Positions 12,201 to 25,800 of a stretch of DNA of 64,000 bases are shown here, piece after piece; positions within the stretch are counted from its first letter, which is position 1, and each line of letters opens with the position of its first letter. Made by a program: the position numbers and the translations under genes. The stretch is taken from the NCBI GenBank assembly GCA_005281725.1, contig SSBO01000003.1, forward strand, positions 5,394,495-5,458,494, given 5' to 3'. The notes under the pieces are model-generated. The model made no database searches, was not told the DNA's origin, and saw only the letters and a list, made by a program, of their open reading frames with translations. This DNA is from Wuchereria bancrofti. Lineage: Eukaryota > Nematoda > Chromadorea > Rhabditida > Onchocercidae.

Positions 12201-15200
12201 CCCTTCATCTTACTTCTTCGATATATCACAACCGATACTTTTTATTTGTCATTATTATATTGGCCTGTGAAATACTAGCGCATCCTTTCATAAATATATT
12301 CTATTCATTTCACTAAATTTAAAATTTTCGGCAATTTTTTGAATTATTTTAAGCAGACTGCTTATTGTTCCTCTTTAGTTTGAGTGCTAACAGATGAGAG
12401 ATTCTTTTTTTCACTCTTTTTGAATTGACAGCATCATCCCTCTGATCATAGCTATCTTCTACACTGTTCAGCTCCATTTTATCCTTAAAATGTTGTCAAC
12501 CCCTTTGAGCACTTCATCCAAGAACTTCAAATTACTACTACTATTGCAATCCTAAGCAAGGAGAGATTCCTTGCAAACTTTGGGCACTTATCATTACTTA
12601 TGATTAGAATGTTTGAAACATTCTATAGTTATCATTCATTTTTACACTTTGACAATTTACTCCTTCTTACCACAGGTCTACTGAGGCAGATTTTGTTTCT
12701 TGAAAGTAATGCCTTAGGCAGAAAACTACCTTTTCAAATTTTTTTTTCAAAAAAAAAATTGTTCACGCTCAATTTTTTCTGAATATTTTTATTGAGAATG
12801 CCTAACAGAAAGAGAAAATGATGATAAATATATTTATAACAGTAAACATTTATAAATGAAAGAAAATTGATGATGATATTTGCACTTGTTTCGAATGTCC
12901 ACTGACTTCCCGTGGGAAGAACGAAGCGAAATAATCATTCGTGGAATAAATGATATACACCATTAACAATCCAATTTTATCGCTTTGCAGAAAACTGACC
13001 ACAAACAAGAATCTGTGACAGTCTAATCGATGGCCTAAATACCCTCCCAACCTTGAACATTTGATGTAAAGCTCATACAAATATTTTTCTCTCAAATTTC
13101 TTCGAATTATGGTTATCTTGTTTAATATTTATGAATGCTTTTGCAAATCAGAAAAAAATATATTCATTTCCAAAAGAAAGCTATTTTCATTTAAATAGAA
13201 ATATTGTTTGTTTAATTGATCCAAAGTCTTCTACGATATATTTTAACAGTATTTATCTTACTTTTTTTTCGTATTTGAGTTGTGTCATGCGTTTTTATCC
13301 CATTAGACGGAAGTATTTAAATCTTTCCTGCCAGGTAATCATAAGTATGGTGAAAGAATTATATTATTTAGTTAGTTTTACAGGTTTTAATTGTTAGTTT
13401 TTTGGTTATTACTGTTGGTTCTGGTTTTTGGTTGATTCAATATCAAGGTCGAAAGTTTCCTCAGTTTGAGTTAACATTGAAGGTGTTTGTCGTCAAAGGT
13501 ATTGAATATGAAAATAGTAAATTAGTTTTAACTTATGCAAATTAGTTTTCGTTATTTCTTGCTTTCAAACGGTAATTGCAATTGTACTATCCGCTAGATA
13601 ATTCTCGACTTCATAAACTCACTTCAAAAAGACTCTATATCCAGTCTTTAAATAACCTTTTCCAGTTAATATCTTATTTGTTTGCTTATACACATTCTCG
13701 TACATATACTATTCATTCAGTTTTCACTGATTACAGCATACTATAATCAGTGAGTGAGCTCCAAGTAACAGTAATGTTCCAGATGTGATATGCCGTTTGC
13801 TCCAAGCCTTCGAATTACTCAGGCTAATGAAGCAAGAATCACTATGAATAGAGGGCAGTTAGCTGATTGATTCATGCCAGAATGCTAGTTGAGAGGATAT
13901 GTCCGAACTTTTAGCAAATTACCCACTAGCTGTGTTGATGGACATTGGATGACATTGCACCATTCATAAGAGTGACAAATGACGCCTATATTTCGCAATC
14001 TCTTTCTCTTTGATTATTGCTTCAAACAATATGTCTTGTTGTACTGATATCAATTTATGCAGTAACTTTACTTGACCCAACTTTTTCATTTTACCTTGCC
14101 TAACAATGTCGCTAATCAAAAATTTTCTTCTTGATGATCTGATCTTTCATGCTTATCATATGATAGTCTGCTTGTAGCTATTTTCAGTAATTGTTTGAGT
14201 GTATTGATAATGCATCGTTTGTACATAAGTGACGAAAAAAGAAATTTCAAAAAATTTTTCCGAAAAGTTCTCCTTACATCATTTTGGTCAATATTATGTA
14301 AATCTGATATTTTGAGAGTATTTGTTATCATTTTTATTTTCAACTTACGTGTTGCTGAATTATCCGTTCACAATTAAGGCATTAAGGAAAATAGTCTTAG
14401 AAAAAAAAAAAACTAAATTTAATTGCTAGCTCAGTTTAAGTGTTTGTCCAATGCTAACGAACGCTTTGAGATATTCTGCTGAATAATTTATAGTCTTTGG
14501 AAATCAAACTGTCAATTCTAATCCTATGTTTCTCAAATAGAAAATTATGTAAATATCTTAGCAGACGCATAGGAAGGCAATTTGATTGAAATTTTCGGCA
14601 ACTTTAACAAAAGTTGGTTGATAAATCGTTTCAAATAATGACCATTTCATTGATAGGTATCATCTATTGCTCATTCCTCTCTATATTTACATATAATTTC
14701 TATTTTATTTACCGCTCGATTTGTCGTATCCTCCATTGAAATTACTTCAAGAATTTTGTGATGATTGCCACCTGCCTTCTGCTGCATGTTCTCCAAATGT
14801 GACAGAAAATATTTTTGCTAAAAGGAATATTCGGTTTTCTTCAATTGAAAAAAATAAGGTATTATTAGTGCTGAAATTCTGTGATACAATCTAAACTCTG
14901 ATTTCAGACAACTATTCAATTCATTTTCTAATTCATTAAGCTCATTCTCCCAATGTTTTGCACCTTAAATAAATTGTCTTCATGTAATTCTCAAATGTGA
15001 AAATCCAAAACTTTTCCAAACTAGAAGTTTATTATTCATTTAAAAAATGCTTGTACTGTTGTAGTGTTTTTGCAACGAAAATCAATGACTCCTAAATTTA
15101 ATTAAAGCTCTCAAATTTAAAAGCAAGTTTCTTGAAGTTCCTTCAAAAATGAAGCTCATTTTCCAGTCAGGACATTAGTTAATTTTTTCATTTTCTACAG

Positions 15201-16497
15201 CCTTTTTTACGTCCACGAAACAATTTTTAATGAATCAAAAGTGATAATTTTTGTCGAATGATGAAATTGCTGTTCATATTTATTCCTTCTCTGCTGAGTC
15301 GCTTCACGATAGGATATTTGAATAAAATAGTCCAACATATTAATAGCTCATTCTCATTAGAGAACTAATTTATTTGCAATTTATATGTATCCTCCCATTG
15401 TGGAATGAAAAAAAAAATACTAATTGAATCAATTAGGACATCTTAAACTGCAAGGATTGCTCAATGGGTGTCTTAATTTTATGTCTCTCAGATTTTGACA
15501 GTAGTAAGTGTGCGCTCAGCACACCATATAAGATTTTTTGTTTCCGGCTAGCTTGAATAATTAATTTTTGCTCCAACAAGACTAAAGTTCATCTTTTTTT
15601 CTGTTGGTTCCTACAAACAAAAACTGAGCTTTTATCAATTTTTCATTTCTCTAGAAATGCCCCAAAATAGCTTTATTAAAAACAAAAACCGAATGGAAAA
15701 GTAGGATCCAAGGAAATTCTATTTGCTTATTTATATGTATATTTTATCAATATCTTCTCATGCCTTCCTTTACAAACATATTTTAATGAAATATTGAAAT
15801 TTGTTAGGATTTTTCTTACAACGTCCAAACATTACTTCCTAGATTTTAGTTCTAATCCATATTTTTGTTGCTTTTTGCATAGCTCTTCTGTGCAAACAGT
15901 ATTTAGAATATTATTTGATTAACCTAAAATTAAGAAACCGATAAGCTCAATTAGCTTTTAGCAATTATCAATAAGCAGATCGTGAACAAGTTTTTTTGAT
16001 CTTATTCTGTTGCAATTCAGTTGCACTTGGAGTTCAGCATTTGAACGAATTTCTAAAAATCATATTTAAAAACGCCTATGGAATTAAATTACTTTTAATA
16101 TCCTCTGCAACAAAAATGACGATGTATTTAAAATACAAATTTTTGTGATGTGGTCAGTTTTTTTGCATACTATTCCAAAAAACAAAAAATGTTGACAGTT
16201 AATTCAACAGCGATTAGCTTTTATAATTTCTTTAAAGCAACTTTTTTTTTTTCGCATGAAACATTAAAAGAAAATGAAGATAAAAAGAGGGCTTAAATCA
16301 TCCTATAAGAAGTCCGAAATTAATCTTGCTAGTAATGATCAACTTACATATTTAAGTAAACCAAACATTTTAATAATTCACTGCTTATTATTAAAATACT
16401 AGTTATTCTTCATATGTGTTAATACTGCTTTTTAGCAAAGAGATTGTTGCTGTTCGATTTGTTAGCAGAATGAAATGAATTTCAGATCAATCAGGAA

Positions 16498-19016
16498 ATG
16501 ACAATACCTACTGATTTTCATTTCACTGGATCCCTTCTCATTTTCTCCGTTGTGTTGCAAATTCCTAATATAGCAACAATAACAAGTCGAGTTTTTGGCA
16601 ATGATGAAAATTCAATGGAGCATGGCGTTCATTACGGTCGAACGAATTTTTCATGCTTCAATGGTGGCTCATTAATTAATGTTAGCTATTCTGTTTCTAA
16701 ACACTGATAAATATTGCTTGACAAGAATACACTCTCCAACAATTTCAATGCTTCTAACTTTACTGTCACCTTATTGAGTTTTGCTCCAAGTTTTTCGTTA
16801 ATTTGAACTTTAAAATAACCAGCGAAAGAAAATATGAATAAAGTGAGAGAATACGAAGGGGTCTGAATCCAGAAAAGAATTAAGATTTTGTTTAATTATA
16901 TGCGAAATATTGTTTCACTTCCCCCAGTTAATTGAAAAATCGATAATCGATACTTCCAATTTTTGAATTGGAAAATATTTCACTTTCAATTTGTGCAAAT
17001 CATATAAAAGCTTTATTTGGGTAAAAGAAAGATATTATTCAGCCAAATGAAGTAGGAAAATTATAAGATTTTCCACCATAAAATTGTCATTCCTAAAGAA
17101 TATTTATTCCGAAAAGCTTCCGCATAGAATTTGGAAATGTTTTTTAAAACATTTCGATGACTTCCATCATTTCAAATGAGTTTATCTCATAAGGAATCTA
17201 GCATCAATTTACGATATCTTAATATTAATGTTCAGATTACGCAAAATGACCTCGAACTTATTTTGCACATTGAGCTGTGATTTACTTTGACAGAAAATAA
17301 ATGCTGAATGTGTGTACTGATCGTTAGAAACGTCGATATTATCAACTTTGTTGATAAATTGCAGTAATAGCTTCAAGAAGCTTAACTGATCTAAATAGTT
17401 TCATAAAACAATTATTGTGATTAGCAATTAGATTTTGAAGAATTACAACATTATATTACTTTTGTTAAGGGTGATCCTAATTTGCAGATGTGTTAAATAT
17501 TCCATCTTGTTCCTTTTTCAATACAATCCATTAAAATTCATTTTATTTGTAGGGCAGATGCCATTGTCAAGAACGATTTGAAGGTGAAGCATGTGAAGTT
17601 GAGCCATGCTTACACGGTGGCAGAAAATCGAAGGCCGGCAAATGCCATTGTCCATATGGTTTGACCGGTAACCATCCTTTTTAGAGATTTAGAGTAAAAG
17701 ATTTTACACCATCAGTCATTACCACAATTTTCAAAAATGAACAAAGTTTCATGCTGACAGTTTCAAGCTAAAAAAGTGTCGGCAAGTAACAATTATCAGA
17801 TGACAATAATTCATCCACTGATTTGTAAAATATTTTTAGGTGAAAGATGTGAAATGGTAACACAATGTATCGAGGGCAAAGGGAAACTGGAAAATGGTCG
17901 ATGTAAATGCGAAGACCGATGGACCGGAATATTCTGTCAGTCTCGAATGTGTCATAATGGAATTTCTGTTGGATCAGGAGGACAGGTAATACAAAGATGG
18001 AACTTGAGATTATATTTTATAAAACTTTGAATATTTATAAAATTTCAACTTTTTAAATATAATTTCTCTAAAGATTCGGAATTAAAATAAATTTTGCACG
18101 GAACTGGGTTGGCGCAGACTTCAGAAAAAGAAGCTTTGCTTGTTTATTTGCTATAAATCCAAAGAAATTCAACAGTTAGTGTTTTTCCTTCAGACAGGTA
18201 GCTTCTGTCTTTGCGACATTGGTTTCACTGGTCCATTTTGTGAAACACCAATCGAATGCAATCACGGTAGTATTACGGTAGAGAATCTCTGTTCCTGTGC
18301 ACCGAACTGGGTTGGTGAAGACTGCAATCAGTGTGCTTACGGTGAATTCCATTATTCACTAGCAAAATTAATGGTAGTAGTAGTAGTAGTAGTAAGTAAA
18401 AAAATTGTTTTCTTATTGGGTTATGGTTGTTAGGCGAAGAAAGTTAGTGCCTGTTATTATTAAGTTTTTTGGTATGTCTTTTTTATTCTTTTTAGTCATG
18501 TTTTTTTACAAAGTAAAAATATTAGACTCTTGAAAAGTCATAATGAAAATTAGATTGTTGAAGAAGTTACCACTATGCTTCCTCAATATTTCATAATGAC
18601 AAAAATGACAAAAATGATGTTTACATTTAGAAAAATGCGTTTCTGTAATTACTGTAAGTAGCAAATTACTTGAAGCATCACTTAAAATAAGAGTTGGGAG
18701 CTTTTCGGAGAAAAGAAAAATGGCCATTTATTGTTTATTGTTGGAGTTCATCTTTTGTTGGAACTTTGTTGGCTTCAAAATATATTAACATTTTTTAGAA
18801 CATCAATTAATCGATGGTGACTGTAAGTTAATCACTGCAGAAAATTCTCTGATTGCCGTACGGAATTCGAAAGCGGTCACATTATGGTCCCTTATTTTGG
18901 TAATTGCGGCGGCATCCTTTTCTACAATACTTATTGCTGCCGTAATTATAATTTACATCAAGAAGTGCAAACGTAAACCAAGTAGGGTTGGTTCAGATGC
19001 CGGAACTGATGTTTAG
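16498..19016 (+). CDS. Small EGF-repeat type I membrane protein
   Basis: I do not recognise a named orthologue. Five exons join in phase: 16498-16680, 17553-17667, 17840-17985, 18194-18341 and 18799-19016, giving 269 residues. A hydrophobic N-terminus (about residues 10-30) could act as a signal peptide. Residues about 52-196 are Cys-rich with EGF signatures such as CHCPYGLTGERC, CKCEDRWTGIFC and CLCDIGFTGPFC, each on its own exon as is usual for EGF modules. A strong transmembrane helix (about 226-251) is followed by a short basic tail, KKCKRKPSR, with no kinase or other domain. This suggests a cell-surface or shed ligand, adhesion or matrix-binding protein; the partner is unknown. The first ATG follows an in-frame stop and leads straight into the hydrophobic stretch, which is why I chose it. 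An additional upstream exon cannot be excluded. Confidence 0.8.
18374..18394 (+). repeat. (GTA)7 microsatellite in EGF gene intron
   Basis: Seven GTA units lie in the last intron of the EGF-repeat gene, 33 bases after the donor at 18342. Reading through would give a run of valines, so the flanking open frame is not an exon. Confidence 0.9.
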
Positions 19017-21610
19017 CAAGTATCGTCCCATCACTATTGCTTTATATTTTATAGTAAAATTATGAATTCTAAAATATTTGGATTATGTTTTTATCGCACG
19101 TCTCTTAATTCTGCTCTTTTTTGAAGAAAGGTTGTAGGAAATGAAACATTGTGATGTATTTCAAATATAAGTACTTCTAATCTCTTATTCTGATGATTCC
19201 TTAGAGAGTAAAACAACGTTAAACTAGTGCCAAAAGATGGAAATTCAAAATTTCAAGAATGTACGATAAATATGTATAACATTTGCATATGGGCAGCGTT
19301 ATTTCTCAACAATTCTTTTTAAAAATCTAGTTTTCGTGATAAACCCATGAACTTCATTCACCTCAAACTTTAGTTCATGATTTTTTTGCATGAGATGAAA
19401 ACTCATAGAAATTTTACGGATATTGATGTTTCGAGAAACATCATGCGAAAATTATGTTTTTGATAGGTTTTGCGAAGTTTTAAAAACATATGGAGGGATA
19501 TTTTCAAGTTTTGGATACTTTCATGAATAATTGAAAAAGTAGTGAAATTAATAGCTTAATTTCATTCTTATGCAATTCGATTCGCTCACTCCAAATGTTT
19601 ATTGTTTTTGTTCTTCCTTCTCATTTCTTCCAGACATCACTTCATCTAAAACTGCCCCTCATTTATTAATTACAGTTGTTATGTTTTGTATTTCACTTAT
19701 AATTTTCGATATTGCCGTCATCTATTTTTCATTTTAGGCTAAACTTCAACCACTTGTTTCATAAAAATATTCATTTCTTTATTAAATTTATCATGGCGCT
19801 ATTTGTATTTCGGCAATTCTCCCAGTAAATTTAACTCTTGTTGTTTTGAATTTGTAAAATTGACTTAAAGCTGTAAAAAATTGCAAAGTAATTTTAATTT
19901 CTTAGCCATATGATTTGATAAAATAATTTCGAATTTCCCTCTCCAAATTTCAGTACATATATTATCACTTTATTTGGGAAAAGTATTGAAATTTGCTTGT
20001 GACTGTTTGTACATTATTAGTATAAATGTGCTCTAGGAAGAAAGTTTAAGAAAATAAAAATTTAGTGACAAAGTTCTTGTTTAATTTATCATGAAATATT
20101 TACAGTCTTTGCTACTGACTGTGAATCCTCTCTCATTTTGCTGATCTGCTTGTTTCAACAAGAAACCTTTTTGCAATTACTCTAATTCATGTTAAGTTCC
20201 AAACGTTCTTAAAATGCCTTCGCATGCTTTGCTGTTGGTCATTCCTTATCAGTGTCCCAATACAACAGTAAGATATTACATATAAATATATTGATCTATA
20301 ATATTGATAAGATGAATATATTGATTGCGTGATAAACACATTCAAATTCGGCCTTTACTTTTCGCCGTATTTTCACTTTCTCATCCTAACCTTTCTTCCG
20401 CGAAATCTCTAATTAAGCATTTGTGAAAACTTCGTAATGGTATTACAGGAAATTGCTGAAATAAGATTTATCCTAGGCATACTAAAATCAAGATCAACTA
20501 GCGTTATACTGGTTTAAAAGTGAGTCTTAGAACAAATTTACCCTTCAAATGAGTTATGCGACAAAACATCTTAATTTGTCGTAAAAAATGAATTATTATA
20601 CCTTACTTCTGATTGATTCAGTATCGGATAGAATGAAAAGAAATGCCTAATTTTTTGATCCAAAGCAAACGGTTGTAAATGCAAAATAGAAACTCATGTC
20701 GGTTAGATATCAATGTAATTCTAAACTAAATCAGCAATGCTCTTGAATTTCAAGCATTCATCCGATCATGTAAGGCATTACAAAAAGTGAAAATCGAGGA
20801 AAAAAAATTCAATATAGTGTACTTCTAGAAGAACCATAATTTGAAGAGTTTCTCGAAATTTCACTTAAATCATAGACGACTCAATGCCATCATTCGCCCG
20901 AATGATTAGTAATTTTAACATCTTTTCTTACAAATCTTATATCGTTTTTATCTGTTACTGCATTGTTCTACAACTTACATCTAACTTTATCGATAAAGGA
21001 AAATTCACGACATAGTTTTGATCAAATTTAGGAGATAAAATGACAAATATCATCAACTTTCTTTAATTTCTCATCACTTCAATCTTTACAGTCCTATTTT
21101 TCTCACTTCTCTTATACCATGTCATCTGAAATATGCTGTCCGAATAACTTACAAATTCTAAACGGTAGAGAAGAACAAAGAATTTCAAGCAACATAAGAT
21201 ATGGATTATTCAAGAAATGAGTAACTCAAGTTGTGTGAGTGTTTGTTTCTCGATTTCGTTAGCTTTTATTTCCTTATCTAGCTGATCAGAGGCATTGTTT
21301 TACAAGTTATTTATTTCAACTACGACGAAAATTATAGTGCATCGTCGATAAATAACGGTATCGCAAGTTCACAACAGTTCTTGTTCGTTAATTTATAATC
21401 GAATGTGTAATGGAATGTACAGCTAATTTGATTTGTAATAGAAAAATATTTTTACTAAAGACAAAGCTATAACAGCTTTATCTTTAATAAACTCGGCCTT
21501 AAACGACCACATGATTATATCATTTATAACTTAAATATATGAAAATCAGAAGCTAACGTCACAACTCATTTTGTATTAAAAATGGAGACAGACATTTTCA
21601 CAACAACCAG

Positions 21611-21828
21611 ATCATTGTAATCCATTCTGCGATATGTTGCAATAATGCTAATGAAATAGCGAACCAATGCCAAACCGCGGGTTTGTGCCCGGTCTGCGAA
21701 AAACCGTCACAGCGTTGGGCTACACTGCGACAAACTATGCTTGGAACACAATGAACTTTGAATCCCAATACTCTGTGGGACAAACAAGAGATCTACCAGT
21801 GCCAGAGTTAATTGTAAGTGATTGCTGA
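21611..21828 (+). other. G+C-rich orphan coding-like island
   Basis: About 200 bases stand out from the A+T-rich surroundings by much higher G+C content (roughly half between 21655 and 21735). Two + strand frames look protein-like. One starts after an AG at 21610 and carries CC, CQTAGLCPVCEKPSQRW and a stop at 21752-21754. The other has an ATG at 21667, reads MPNRGFVPGLRKTVTALGYT and meets an excellent GTAAGT donor at 21814, or a stop at 21828. No partner exon was found on either side. It could be one exon of an unmodelled gene, a decayed gene copy, or transferred DNA such as endosymbiont sequence. I cannot choose between these. Confidence 0.35.
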
Positions 21829-22693
21829 CTGGATCAACTGTACAGCTAATTTTATTGAAACTTCCACTTACTCGATTTAGGAGATTATTAAGAACCAGTT
21901 CAATGGGTTGTAGTAATTTAGAAATCTAGAAAATGTTTGGTTTTTATCTGATAAATCTCAAAATATAACTTCGGAACAATATACTGTTGCCATTTGGAAT
22001 AGAAATATGAGTTGAAAAGTTCTTCCAATCAAAAATAAATCGAATGAAATCATTGCTAAGTCTTCAATTTTGCTAAACAAAATTAAAGAAGTTGATGGAA
22101 TAACTAAATAATATACAAAACATATATAATATATGAAGCAATAGTATAAAGATCGGAAATTAAATACAGAACAACAAAGTATATTTTACATATAGTTCTC
22201 TCCCTCCCGTCTTTCTAACTCTTCCTTCTTAATCCAAAGATTTAGGTGAATTAAACTATCATAGCAAAGTGCTTACAGCAACATAAGAAATATCACAGCG
22301 AATCAAAAGTGTTGAAAAAGAAGTTTAAAATAATGCAATGGAAATGAAATTTGAGACGGAAATGGGATTTTTTCGCACAATATCTTTCACAAAACTAACT
22401 TTAGGGAAAAATAAGTAGAACCACACAACAGCAAGAGGAAACTGGTTTCTGAGAAGTCCAATTTTTGTACCACACTGAACAGTTTCATGATGGGTGACAA
22501 ATTTATTTATTCTGACGAAAATAAACGACAATTCTGTGAAACTCAAAACTAATTATTAAAACTCTTAGACCAGCTAAAAATAGTTTTAACCGCTGAGAAC
22601 TGAACTAGCACGGTGATGAAACAAACGATTATTAAAACTCTATTTTGCAAAATCCAAACACAGTTATGTCTCAGGTTAAATCAATTTGGTGTC

Positions 22694-22731
22694 ATCACGA
22701 AATCATACAATTTGGTGTATGATTTCGTGAT
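22694..22731. repeat. Perfect 16-bp hairpin
   Basis: ATCACGAAATCATACA at 22694-22709 is the exact reverse complement of 22716-22731, with a 6-base loop. It lies about 170 bases past the stop codon of the SLC12A9 gene on the minus strand, so it may be in that gene's 3' untranslated region. Confidence 0.8.
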
Positions 22732-22898
22732 TCTTAACGAAAATCGTTTTTCACGGTAATTATAACCATCAAAAAAGAGATCAATAGTTTTTGAAATAAG
22801 TTGTGTATAATTAAAATATACTTTAAAGTTATTAAATCTTTCAACAGCTGTTTGACAGTCCTAACCACTATAGCAGTTTCTTTTTCTTGGACTGTAAG

Positions 22899-25800
22899 TT
22901 ATAGAGCCGTTGATATAACTGAGGACAAACCATGTACTAACAATGTTGGTGGTAACCCATCAGTCAAGTACCTTATTACCTCCAAATACTGTTCACTTCG
23001 TGAAACCTGAAGAATAAAAATAAATTACTAAATTAAATTTCCCACTACTAGCGCTTCTAGCTCCGTTAGTTTCTAAAATGAATCAGTGTACTTAACTTAT
23101 TATTTCTTTGTTTCTCTCCAGTTCTTTATATATACCTAATTAATTTCATACTGATGACTGAGAAAGTTTATAGAGATAATTATTCTTTACATTCATTTTC
23201 AACATGTTCAAAGTACTGGAAAAAATTACGTCTTTTGGTGGAGTTGGCAAATTTAACAAGCAAACAGCTGCATCACCACTGTTCTTTTTGATTAAATCAT
23301 TCAGAGCTGTCAAATAAGGCATTGGCAAATCAACTGATTCCCTGCAGCAGAAGACCAACGTAATCTGTGTTACACTTGAATTACACAAAAAATATAATGG
23401 CAAAATTTGAAAATGCTAGAATGTGTCTTGAATGAATAATGCAAATGAAAGCGTAACCAGAATTAAAAGCATTAAATTCATTAACTTTCAGGTGACCTTA
23501 ATGGAGCGGATGGACTGTCACTGTCAAGATGGCAAACAACATGATCCCATGGTGTCACCAGTGATTTCGCGTTTATTCGAAGATGTGCGAGCATTTGCTT
23601 CAATTGCCGCTCGCGCCTCTGCATATCCTGTAACAAAATATGTTCAGTCGAGTAAAGAGCACAGAATAGGAATCGTGTCGCACACATTATTACTTTCAGA
23701 AATGTTGCATTTCTAAAGTTGCTCTATAAAAGTGGATGCAAATGGGTTTGCAAAGGAATATAAATTTAATTTAAAACCTGTCGTGTCTTGACTTATTTGA
23801 GAAATATCCGATTAAAAATTCACTCTTTCTTAATGGTAAATCCTTTTATAATCGTCATGCAGTGCTAGATATAAAGGAAATCAGTCATAGGTGTCAAGCA
23901 AGCATGAAAAAAAAAATACTGTTCTATTTGTCACTAAATTAGGACTAAAATGGTCCGAACAACGATTTCAGTAAATTGATGAGGCAGAATGTTGGGCTGT
24001 TGATAATATAAGACAGGAACTCATATAAAGTATTGATGCATCTAGTATAAAATTTAAATGTAACTAAAAGAGTAGTATAATATTCTTCGAAAGAGTAGAA
24101 TAATTCTGAACGAGATAATATTTAATCAAGACAGACCTGCAAGCTATTAACACAGATGAAAACGCGCAAAACTGATGATGAGCGCCATCGAGTACTCATA
24201 GATAGTATGCAAGCCATTTGGAGCAAGAAAAGAGAACTGAAAAGTGCTTAAATGTCTTTTTTAAACATCTTCATAAAAAGCATCTAACGCAGGTGAACTT
24301 TTGGTGACGAGCTAAATCACTGTAAGATAAAAAAAGATTTGTCCCGATTAATAATAATATAAAAAAAGTATTAAAAAACAACTTAAGAATTAAAATAAAA
24401 TCACTAAAAAAACAAAAGTTGGTTCTGGGACCAACGATTTTAAAAAAATACGTCGCAATATAAAAATACCTGTTACCCCAGCCAAGTCCTGTTTCACCAG
24501 GTTTTTGTATGAATACTGGCCAAACGTCAATAAATTTTTTCTTACCATTCCATCCTCTGAAATATAATATGAAAATGGATTTAAAAAATGAGTTAAACTC
24601 TCGAACTCAATCTTAAAAAATTCTTTTTTCGTGAACCTTGGAACATCCTTGTCTAGATGATTGAAATAACGCGCAATACACAAATTTTTGTTGATATGAA
24701 TTACATCATTTAAAATGCGTACATATTCCTCGCTATCTAAACGTTCATACAAACCATTAGGCTCCTGAAAAACCACTCGAACCATAAACTATTAAACTAA
24801 ATAAGGAAACAGGAAACTCTGGAATTTCCAAGACTAAATTATTTTTAAGCCTAAGATTTTATTCGCTTGTTGACTTATAGATGTCACATGATTCTTACTG
24901 ATATAATATGAATATATGTTTTCATATTCAGTGCTTTTCTTCAATATTCTCAAGGGAATTTCACTGCGATGTAAAAATAGGCTAACTCCTCTGGCACATA
25001 AGAATGAACTAATTCCCAGTCAAAGGTTTATTATATAAGTGTGGAACATCGTTTTAAAAAGTTTTCAACAAATATGGAAAGTTAAAGACGAAATTCAGTA
25101 AAGCACAGAACTTCAAACAACTCAATAAAACTTTTTAAAAAGATTTTTGAAAATGACTAGGAATTTTCAAAAATATTAAAAAATTATGAAAAAAAAAAAT
25201 AATTTTTTTTACGCGTGGCATATAATCTGAAGCTGTGAAATATTCGACAACTGCAGCTCGATCGATCCGAGAAAATCTAAGATCCTTTAGAAGAGAGGAT
25301 TCAGCGAGAGTAGTTTCTGTCGGAAATTTTTCATGAAAACCCAAAACAACGGTGTTTGGTTTCATGGCTCCCAAACCAGATAAACGCATTAACTGAAACA
25401 TAAGAAATTTATTAACAGTTGCTTTCTCGAAAAGAAAAAGATTCAAGCCAATTCTCTCCAGCACCAAGGAGAAAACCCAACTGCTTCAAAAACTGTTGCA
25501 CATGCATGCTACACTTTGCTTTATTTCTTCTAAATGATCACTTATTTACTCCTTGAAACACTCATGAAGCCCATCGCTATAAAATATGAGACGTTTGGTG
25601 CAGAGCTGTAAAAAATATACTTCGTAATGTCGTTGTTCTTAAAAAAATTCGTCAACCTACAAACATTACACGTTTCTGAACTATTTCAGATATACAGCAC
25701 TCTTTAAATTCTAAGCATCCTCTTCCCTATCGTCATTTTATAATGTTATCATAATTGCAGAAGTTTACCTGTTGTATGCCTTCACGTATTGACTTCGAAA

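Larger units (their letters stand above)
1..16497. other. Long A+T-rich flank, no gene recognised
   Basis: No exon chain or recognisable protein family could be found on either strand over about 16.5 kb. The open frames present are short, rich in Phe, Leu, Ile and Lys, and follow T- or A-rich runs, as expected by chance at this base composition. For example, the 125-codon frame at 6398-6775 is a T-rich, hydrophobic-biased reading with no family resemblance. The stretch contains small direct repeats and two near-perfect 21-bp hairpins, listed separately. It may be intergenic DNA, a very long intron, or the regulatory region of the EGF-repeat gene that starts at 16498. RNA genes without recognisable motifs would be missed here. 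Confidence 0.6.
19017..22898. other. Gap between EGF-repeat gene and SLC12A9
   Basis: This is the tail-to-tail gap between the + strand EGF gene and the - strand transporter gene. It is A+T-rich and without a supported gene. A poly(A) signal AATAAA occurs at 20053-20058, about 1 kb past the EGF gene stop. The exceptional patch is the G+C-rich island at 21611-21828, listed separately, and there is a perfect 16-bp hairpin at 22694-22731. Confidence 0.6.

Noticed and set aside
21598..21783. Minus-strand frame across the G+C-rich island
   Set aside because: No splice sites or family match; the + strand frames with an acceptor-like AG and a GTAAGT donor are more plausible.
24470..24600. Continuous exon 17 reading of SLC12A9 through 24470
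   Set aside because: The long open frame loses homology after the Pro at 24641-24639. An 80-base intron (24636-24557) restores the frame containing FIDVWPVF, which matches the family.
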